Part shown: positions 8,172 through 13,716 of the stretch, piece after piece | Layout: the number at the start of each line of letters is the position of its first letter | Position numbering within the stretch: the first letter of the stretch is position 1 | Assembly (NCBI GenBank): GCA_009731375.1 | Contig: BJOX01000287.1 | Coordinates: forward strand, 83,709 to 104,503 | Length of the DNA: 20,795 nucleotides | Reading direction: 5' to 3' | Origin: Paulinella micropora | Lineage: Eukaryota > Cercozoa > Imbricatea > Euglyphida | The notes under the pieces: generated by a model | Databases searched by the model: none | What the model was told of the DNA's origin: nothing | Seen by the model: the letters and a program-made list of their open reading frames with translations, nothing else | Translations under genes and position numbers: made by a program

Positions 8172-9275
8172 TTACTCATCCTCTGCACTGGCGTTAGTCT
8201 TGGCTTTTTTTGCCGGTGGCTCAGGACTGTTGGCATCCTCTGCTGCCTCCGCCGCCGCGGGGGCCGCAGGAGGCACTACAGGGCGGGCCAGGCCCTGCAG
8301 TGCCCGTCCGGCCTGTTCGATCATGCTCGTCGGCACTTCCTTAAAAAAAATCCCGTAGGTACCCACTGCAAGCACGCACGAACGAATCCTAGCAGAAGTT
8401 GTGTAACTTTGATTGAACAAAAAATGCGCCAGAGTCGCTTGTATGAGGTAGCGATTCATCGGAAGATCGGGCCATTGGCAAAAAGCATCACCTCTCATTT
8501 TTTGCGTTTCGGCCGTCGCCCTATCTTGTGCGGACTGCGTTTTCTTTACCTCGACTAGCCAGACGTCCTGCGTCTTGGTGTCGCGCCAGACCTGGTCTAT
8601 GTGTGTGCACAAGTCCAGGGACCAATTGTGCACGGCTACTTGAGCGCCAAGTGGCTCGCCGAAGCGGCTGAAGAGGAAGGAGAGCGCGCTGGCGGCGAGG
8701 GGGTGCACGCAGTGCAGAGTGTCGGGGTCGAGGGCGATGCCCGTGCAGGCCTTGAGGCTGTGGCAGAAACTGAGTTTCTGCTGCGGCAGCGCCCCTGCCC
8801 ACACGGCATAATTTTTCTTGAAGATGGTGCCCTTAAGCACGGGCGGCCGCAGGCCCGTGGCTATCTCGGTGAAGGCGGTGAGCTGGCGGTCTACAGCGAG
8901 GCCGTTCCCTGCACAGACGATCAAGAGAAAAAGGGACAACAAAAAGCTCGGGACAGTTAAGCGACAAACAAAAGAAAAAAGACAGTGCAGACCTCGGCCA
9001 AACCAGGGGGCCTAGATGTGCCTGGCGGAGTTCCGCTTCTGCGTGACAGAGGCGGCGCGTTCTTCCCATTGGGCGTACACGTTCTGTTTGGGTTTAATGG
9101 TTTTGTGACTGAACTTGGGGTCCTTCTGCCACACGTGCGCCTCGAGCCACGTGTGCACGCCCGCGAGCGCGCGGCCGCGGAACGAGGGCACGAAGGTCGG
9201 CGGCAGTTGCTTGATGTGGTGCGTGACGTCGGGGTCGAGCGCGCGCCAGGGAGGTTTTGGCCTCTTCTTGGTCAT
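8172..9275 (-). CDS. RecB/Cas4-like PD-(D/E)XK nuclease, TAG-interrupted, possible intron
   Basis: The frame is open from the ATG at 9275 (MTKKRPKPPW) to the stop at 8172 except for one TAG at 9012-9014. The C-terminal half has RecB-family nuclease motifs in order: an E in GEPLGAQVAVH, a D in THIDQVW, E-x-K in DVWLVEVKKTQ, and a Q in YLIQATLAHFLF. The upstream half (VYAQWEERAASVTQKRN) resembles the W...R..A segment that often precedes this fold. Between the halves lies a textbook 3' splice site: CTTAAC, a pyrimidine tract, then TGTGCAG ending at 8909. A donor GAG/GTCTGC at 8992 gives an 84-nt, phase-correct intron but leaves the TAG in the exon. No ATG precedes the nuclease half other than those upstream of 9012. 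The C terminus has PPAKKAKT, nuclear-signal-like. Likely role: DNA end processing in replication or recombination. It could also be two genes. Confidence 0.55.
8909..8992 (-). other. Putative 84-nt spliceosomal intron
   Basis: The acceptor side is strong: branch-like CTTAAC, a long T/C tract and TGTGCAG. The best phase-compatible donor is GAG/GTCTGC. If retained, the intron would encode a hydrophobic stretch (FLLSLFLLIVCAG) that mimics a signal peptide in the middle of a nuclease. Its length is a multiple of three, so retention would not shift the frame. Confidence 0.4.
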
Positions 9276-9582
9276 GCAGTTCTTGGCGTTTTTGCTCTTT
9301 TGAACGAAATATAAAAAAAAGGAAGAACGAGGGGTAGAAAATAAAGCAAAGAAGAAGAAAAAAAACAGATTCGGGAAAGGAAAAGGAAAAAGGGGCACAG
9401 CCCCCCTCCCCCCCCCAAAAAAAAGAAGTGAGAGCACGGAAATGCTAGAGAGATTGCCCCCCTCCCCTCCCCGCAAGTGCCGCCAAATCTGCGCGTTGCA
9501 CCCCCTCCCCCACCCCTTGCTCTCCATCCCCGCCTAAAATCTTGGTTTATAATTTTTTGTTTTAAAAAAAGGAACGAAGTGT
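9276..9582. other. Intergenic region, TATA-like element and C-rich tract
   Basis: The minus strand has TTTTTTTATATTTCG at about 9304-9318, roughly 30-40 bases upstream of the ATG at 9275, a plausible TATA element for the nuclease gene. The rest is A/G-rich then C-rich on the plus strand, including GGGGCACAG followed by a C run at 9392-9415. The C-rich part resembles other intergenic stretches here (1-31 and 19930-19945). The F-box/LRR gene ends at 9583 without a canonical AATAAA just downstream, although ATTATAAA is present. Confidence 0.45.
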
Positions 9583-11109
9583 TCAAGAATCCCATAGATC
9601 TTGCAGTTCATTGGCAGGAATACATTGCGTGTCAAGTTGCAAACCGGGCCTGGCCTGCCTGAGCCGCTGCAGCATTTCTGCTGGCGGAATTTGGCACTCG
9701 CTCATCTTAATTGTTCGCAACGCTCGGCAGTGCTTGAGCTCGGCCACGTCTCCGCCGAAGTAGCACCAAGAAAATTCTAGTTCTTGCAGCACGTGACACT
9801 GCATTATTTCGGAGAGCGTCGAGCTGGTTATGTTGTAAGACCCTAACACTAGCCGTTGTAGGCCCGCGCAGCCCGCAAGTCCCGTAGGAGTTTTCCTGTT
9901 GAGCACTCCGGTGGTTAAGGGCCCACAGCGCCACAGTTTCAAAGTGCGAAGCGAGCGGCATGCGTGCAGTGCCTTGAGGTTGGCAAATGGATTGGCTTGT
10001 CCCAATCGCAGTTCTTGGAGCGCGGGGCAGCGCTGCAATTTAGCCAAGCCCCGCAGGGTGAGGCCTGGACATCTGGACAGACACAGGGCCTGCAGGCCCG
10101 GCCAGCCGGACAGTTCGTCCAGCAGCTCATCCGACGCGTCGGGATCCAGAGCCAGCTTGAGCTTCGTGAGGCCCTTGTCCAGTGAACGTACGGCGGCTGG
10201 TGCGAGGGGCCTAAAGTCGAGCAAGTCCAGCTCCTGCAGTTTCGTGAGCGAAGGCAGGAGCTGGAGCACGTTCGTAGCTCCGACCAAGTCGCGCAAGGCC
10301 AGCCCCGTGATCGGCAGGTCCTGCAGGCCGGAGCCCGTGATTTGGTGGCAAGAGGCTAGGTAGAGTTTCTGGAGTTTCGGCATCGAGCGTAGATGTTTCA
10401 GCCCGTGGTCTGTAATTACACGACAATCGTGCAGCGCCAGGTTCTGTAGTTGCTGCAGTTCCTGCAGGTTCCGGAGGTTTTCGTCGTGGACTCTTTGGCT
10501 CGAAATCACGAGCGTCCGGAGAGTCTGGGTGTGCTGACTATCTTTCAGAGACAGACAGATGTTGATGGTGCCCCTGGCCACTAGGTTGTGGATGCAGCCA
10601 AACTCGTCCAGGGCCTTGCTTTCTTGCCACAACCGGTCAGAGTACCATTCGCCCTCCAGGACCAAGGTTTCTACCGTGACGGTTTTTAGGGAGTAGCCCT
10701 GGTAGTCGGACCAGCGTTCGCGGTCTTGGTAGTAGGGCTGCTGTAGCACCAACCGTTGTATAGGGCGTTCGGCATCGGCGCAGGCGCGGGTAAAGAACCG
10801 GAGTATTCTGCGGTGCTGCTCGTTCGAAAACCTAAACACTGGCTGCTCGTAGTTTGCCCAGAAGGCGAGTTGCTGGACTAAAGCCAAAGAGCTTTTGCAC
10901 GCGAGCGCGAACCGGACGGCTTCCTCCGCGCCTGCCAGGTCTCTCACCATTGGCCAGAGATCGTCGGGCAGTTTGAACAGCCAGCAAGAAGACTGCTCGG
11001 ACCGAAGTTTGCTTCTTTTGCGTGGCCTAACCTCTTCAAGCGGCGCCGAGAGAGGGGGGATCCCGCGGGTGGCTCGGGCTGACCTCCTCGTGGCCAGAAA
11101 ATAACTCAT
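9583..11109 (-). CDS. F-box/leucine-rich-repeat protein (copy 1)
   Basis: A 508-residue protein from the ATG at 11109. After a basic N terminus (RPRKRSKLRSE, nuclear-signal-like), residues ~44-90 form an F-box-like helix bundle (LFKLPDDLWPMVRDLAG ... ALACKSSLALVQQLAFW). Residues ~150-490 are leucine-rich repeats of the cysteine-containing AMN1/FBXL type, for example LQNLALHDCRVITDHGLKHL, LQKLYLASCHQITGSGL and LQALCLSRCPGLTLRGL. Family knowledge: F-box/LRR proteins bind SKP1 through the F-box and present substrates to a cullin-RING ubiquitin ligase via the LRR arc. Viral F-box proteins commonly redirect host ligases. The stop is a TGA at 9583. The gene starts only 9 bases after its paralogue's stop, so the pair is a tandem duplication on one strand. 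No frame breaks were seen. Confidence 0.85.
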   Translation of the reverse strand: MSYFLATRRSARATRGIPPLSAPLEEVRPRKRSKLRSEQSSCWLFKLPDDLWPMVRDLAGAEEAVRFALACKSSLALVQQLAFWANYEQPVFRFSNEQHRRILRFFTRACADAERPIQRLVLQQPYYQDRERWSDYQGYSLKTVTVETLVLEGEWYSDRLWQESKALDEFGCIHNLVARGTINICLSLKDSQHTQTLRTLVISSQRVHDENLRNLQELQQLQNLALHDCRVITDHGLKHLRSMPKLQKLYLASCHQITGSGLQDLPITGLALRDLVGATNVLQLLPSLTKLQELDLLDFRPLAPAAVRSLDKGLTKLKLALDPDASDELLDELSGWPGLQALCLSRCPGLTLRGLAKLQRCPALQELRLGQANPFANLKALHACRSLRTLKLWRCGPLTTGVLNRKTPTGLAGCAGLQRLVLGSYNITSSTLSEIMQCHVLQELEFSWCYFGGDVAELKHCRALRTIKMSECQIPPAEMLQRLRQARPGLQLDTQCIPANELQDLWDS

Positions 11110-11115
11110 GTCCCC

Positions 11116-11125
11116 TTTTTATAAA
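11116..11125 (-). promoter_or_regulatory. TATA-like element of F-box/LRR copy 1
   Basis: The minus strand reads TTTATAAAAA, six bases (GGGGAC) before the ATG at 11109. It overlaps the TAA stop codon of the upstream paralogue. The closeness to the ATG argues for a virus-style start-proximal promoter instead of a host TATA box at -30. If it works as a classical TATA box, the first ATG would lie upstream of the transcript start. Confidence 0.4.
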
Positions 11126-12471
11126 GTTGGAGTGTTCACTTTCTGTGCACGGGGGGCTGTTCTTCTTTTTTCCTGCTGCCCCCCTCCCCCGCTTCTTCCG
11201 GGCCAGTTTCCTTTCCCTCCCGTGCTCTTTGTTGGGGGGGGGGCCTGCGGCGCCTGTGTGTTTGCACCAAGGTTTTGGCTTTTTAAATTAAACTCTGAAG
11301 AGATCTCTAGGTCGGGCCTCCTTCTCTGCAGGCGCTCGAGCATTTCCTGCGTTACGCCCCCGGATTCGTACACGTCAAGCTTTTTCAGCGAACGGCAATA
11401 CTGAATCGGGTCTAGCGTGTTAATCCCCGGACAGGACTGTAGTTCCAATTTTGTTAGGTTGTCGCAGTGCTGTAACTCGGCGAGCCACTCACTAGTTAAG
11501 TTTTCGCAGCCATGAATATCTAAATGGTAGAGCGAGGCACATCTTCGCAGGCAGAGGGCCAACGAGGTGCTTGTAACATTGGTACATTTCCTGATGGTGA
11601 GGCACCGCAGCGCGGGGACATTGAGCGCGCCGGTCAGGCCCGTACAGGATTCCAGGGACAGGCTTTCGAGCGCTTTGCAGTCCCGGAGCGCGGCCAGCCG
11701 GTCGTCGGTGATGCGGGGGCAGCGCGAGAGCCATAGCTCTCGGAGCTTGGGGCACTCGGGGAGCTGGCCCAGGCATGCCCCCGTGACTCGCGCGCAATCT
11801 CCCAGGAAAAGCGCTTGTAGGTCCTTAAGGTCCTTGAGCCCCCGCAGTGCCTGATCGGTAGGGCTGCCCGAGAGCCACAGCCATTCAAGTCTTGTCAGTT
11901 GGGGCAGGACGCGAGCTAAAATGTCGTCCGCGCGCTGATCGCTTGTTTGGATGCTCAGAGAAAGGAGCGAACCGGCGCTGCGCAAGTGCGCTAGCGGACT
12001 AATGTCCTGGCAGTTCGATAGAAACAACTTGTGGATGGACGGAAAGGCCCGCAAGAGCTTTGCCCAGGGTTGATCTTGCTGACCAGTCAGAGCTAGTTTC
12101 TTGACTGAGAAGCCCGAGAGCACACGGAGGTCGGCTTCCTGCACAGGGCGTTTGATGTCTAGGCTGCCCAAGAGAGTAGACTTGTGTAGCCAGGCGAGTA
12201 TGCGCCGGTGGGGGAGCAGCTCGAGCTCGAAGGCGGGCTGTTGGAAGTTCCCCCAGAACGTGGGGCCCTGCACCAGCGCCAGTAGGGCCGTGCACGTCAG
12301 GGCCAGGGCGCTCGCGAGGTCGGGGCCGGCCAGGCCGTTGATCATTGGCCATACATCCTCTGGCAGAGTGAGCAGCGACGAGGCTCTGTTTGTGTGCACA
12401 AGGCACCTGCGCTTCGACGCTCCCGGACCCCCTGCCGCCAGCTTCCTCGCGGACTTAATTTTTTCGGCCAT
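11119..12471 (-). CDS. F-box/leucine-rich-repeat protein (copy 2)
   Basis: A 450-residue paralogue of the downstream gene, starting at the ATG at 12471. The N terminus is basic (ASKRRCLVHT). The F-box-like segment (LLTLPEDVWPMINGLAG ... ALTCTALLALVQGPTFW) is at residues ~33-78 and matches copy 1 in sequence pattern, including the PxDxWPM core. LRRs of the cysteine-containing type fill residues ~130-390 (ALFLGDCARVTGACLGQL, LRELWLSRCPRITDDRL, LESLSLESCTGLTGAL). The last ~55 residues (after FNLKSQNLG) are proline/glycine-rich and are encoded by C/G homopolymers that look like the intergenic C-rich tracts. The original stop may therefore be earlier, with a frame error at the nine-G run near 11234-11242. 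Probable role as for copy 1: substrate adaptor of an SCF-type ubiquitin ligase, with a different LRR surface. Confidence 0.8.
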   Translation of the reverse strand: MAEKIKSARKLAAGGPGASKRRCLVHTNRASSLLTLPEDVWPMINGLAGPDLASALALTCTALLALVQGPTFWGNFQQPAFELELLPHRRILAWLHKSTLLGSLDIKRPVQEADLRVLSGFSVKKLALTGQQDQPWAKLLRAFPSIHKLFLSNCQDISPLAHLRSAGSLLSLSIQTSDQRADDILARVLPQLTRLEWLWLSGSPTDQALRGLKDLKDLQALFLGDCARVTGACLGQLPECPKLRELWLSRCPRITDDRLAALRDCKALESLSLESCTGLTGALNVPALRCLTIRKCTNVTSTSLALCLRRCASLYHLDIHGCENLTSEWLAELQHCDNLTKLELQSCPGINTLDPIQYCRSLKKLDVYESGGVTQEMLERLQRRRPDLEISSEFNLKSQNLGANTQAPQAPPPTKSTGGKGNWPGRSGGGGQQEKRRTAPRAQKVNTPTL

Positions 12472-12664
12472 GTTTTTTTAATAGAGAGAGAGAAAATGGG
12501 AGGGAAAATGGGAGAGGGGAAATGTGTTGGTCTTGCGGCCGTCCTCTCCCCCCCCCTCCCATTTTGCTTCGATTGTGTGGGAGAGAGGGCCTGCGAAGAA
12601 AACAACCCCCTCTCCCCCCGTCTCCCCCTGTTGCGTACAAATTCCCCCCCTGCAAAACAGCGGC
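12472..12664. promoter_or_regulatory. Divergent promoter region with 12-bp inverted repeat
   Basis: This 193-base spacer separates the divergent F-box/LRR copy 2 and RPB5 genes. Directly before the minus-strand ATG the minus strand reads ATTAAAAAAAC, similar in place to the TATA-like element of copy 1. A (GA)n tract follows at 12484-12492. AAAATGGGAGGG at 12493-12504 is partly duplicated at 12505-12516 and occurs in inverted orientation as CCCTCCCATTTT at 12554-12565. The half nearest RPB5 is C-rich (CTCCCCCC type) with no TATA element. Confidence 0.5.
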
Positions 12665-13513
12665 ATGACCGCGGAAGGTATTTCGTTGCAGGAAGTGCTG
12701 GCGAGCGCACCGCGCCGGGGAACAGCCGTGGTGGCCGGCTGGCCCGAGCGCGTGGTGTGCCAGACGTGCGGCGGCAACGAAATCGCCAGCGTCCAACAAG
12801 ACCTGTTTGAATGCCCGTGCGGCTGGCAGGCGTCCGTGGTGGCCGAGAACGTGCGCGCGTTGCTGGCGCGCCTGGGCTACGAGCGCAAGGACTCGCTGGA
12901 CCTGGTGGACATCACGGGCGACTGGGCCCCGGCGCGCAAGGGCGCGCCGGTGCTGACGGTGTTCTGGAGGTTCCTGCAGGACCCGCACGACACGCTGCTG
13001 CGGCGGAGCACGGCGAAGAAATGGATAGCAGCGGCGGAGGAGTCGGCGGCCTCGGAGCCCAGGCACTTAATTATCATCCACCGCAAGCGGCGCGCGCCGG
13101 TGGCGGAGCTGATGGCCGAGCGAGAGGTTGCGCTCGGGTGGCGCATAGACTTCTGGGACGAGGACTCACTGTTGTTCACGCCGGGGGTGCGCGGGCTGTA
13201 CCACCACGAGCACCGCGTGCTCGGCGCGGCCGAGTTAAAGAGGCTGGAAGCGGTGTTCCAGCTAGACGCCGGCCGGCTGCCCGTGCTCTTCAGTTCGGAC
13301 CCCGCGGCCAAGTGGTGCGGCGCGCGCCCGGGGGACGTGGTGGCGGTGGAATCTACGTTTATGGACGGCAAGCAGCAACAATACAGGCGCTGCGTGTATT
13401 TGGCGGAGGAACGGTTCCGCAAGGAGTCGATAGTGGCGAAGAAGGCCGATGTGAGGGACAGGCACAACCGNNNNNNNNNNAATGTGAGGGACAGGCACAA
13501 CCGTTTCTTGTAA
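12665..13513 (+). CDS. RNA polymerase subunit RPB5 with N-terminal zinc ribbon
   Basis: The C-terminal third matches the RPB5/RpoH assembly domain: HHEHRVLGAAELKRL, then LPVLFSSDPAAKWCGARPGD and VVAVE, corresponding to the family's EH..L....L.....LP.I...DPV.RY.G...G.VV. Before it sits an RPB5-like jaw region (LLARLGYERKDSLDLVDITG ... LTVFWRFLQDP ... HLIIIHRKRR). In addition, residues ~35-58 form a four-cysteine zinc ribbon (VCQTCGGNE ... FECPCGW; C-x2-C-x14-C-x-C), which cellular RPB5 lacks. I chose the ATG at 12665 because the codons upstream are low-complexity C-rich leader. After removal of the false gap at 13471-13503 the product is about 271 residues, against about 210 for cellular RPB5. 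The subunit binds the largest polymerase subunit in the jaw. Its presence suggests the element brings its own RNA polymerase. Confidence 0.85.
   Translation: MTAEGISLQEVLASAPRRGTAVVAGWPERVVCQTCGGNEIASVQQDLFECPCGWQASVVAENVRALLARLGYERKDSLDLVDITGDWAPARKGAPVLTVFWRFLQDPHDTLLRRSTAKKWIAAAEESAASEPRHLIIIHRKRRAPVAELMAEREVALGWRIDFWDEDSLLFTPGVRGLYHHEHRVLGAAELKRLEAVFQLDAGRLPVLFSSDPAAKWCGARPGDVVAVESTFMDGKQQQYRRCVYLAEERFRKESIVAKKADVRDRHNXXXXNVRDRHNRFL
13471..13503 (+). other. False scaffold gap: 10 N plus duplicated contig end
   Basis: The 22 bases just left of the Ns (13449-13470, starting ATGTGAGGGACAGG) are repeated exactly just right of them (13482-13503). Two contigs that overlap by 22 bases were scaffolded with Ns instead of being merged. 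Removing 33 bases keeps the RPB5 frame intact through to its TAA. Confidence 0.85.
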
Positions 13514-13586
13514 AGAAGCCTGGGGAAATGGAGAGAGAGGGAGGGGGGGGTGGGGGCCCGGCCTTGGGCAAGCAAAGCAAAGAAAG

Positions 13587-13608
13587 ATTAAAAAAAACTT
13601 TTTTTAAT
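13587..13608. terminator. A/T hairpin between convergent genes
   Basis: ATTAAAAAAA at 13587-13596 and TTTTTTTAAT at 13599-13608 are a perfect 10-bp inverted repeat with a 2-base loop. It lies about 75 bases after the RPB5 stop and about 110 bases after the stop of the opposing gene, and gives AATTAAA-like polyadenylation signals on the minus strand and GATTAAA on the plus strand. It suits a shared bidirectional transcription-end signal, as described for several giant viruses that end transcripts at hairpins. Confidence 0.5.
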
Positions 13609-13716
13609 TGTAACTTGGTTGATTTTTCCGGAAGAAAAAAAAGAGAGAAATATGTTGACCGGGGGCTCGAATTGTAGGAGACTTTCGCGGTGCTTTCTCT
13701 CGCTGTCTTTTTTTGC

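Noticed and set aside
8895-8942. Signal peptide (LSLFLLIVCAG) on the nuclease at 8172
   Set aside because: It begins at a TTG codon and coincides with the branch and pyrimidine tract of a putative intron; a secreted RecB-like nuclease is also unlikely.
13359-13716. Minus-strand continuation of the large gene through RPB5's 3' end
   Set aside because: The sequence after the presumed indel near 13850 is low-complexity and antisense to RPB5; the alternative frame stops naturally at 13717.
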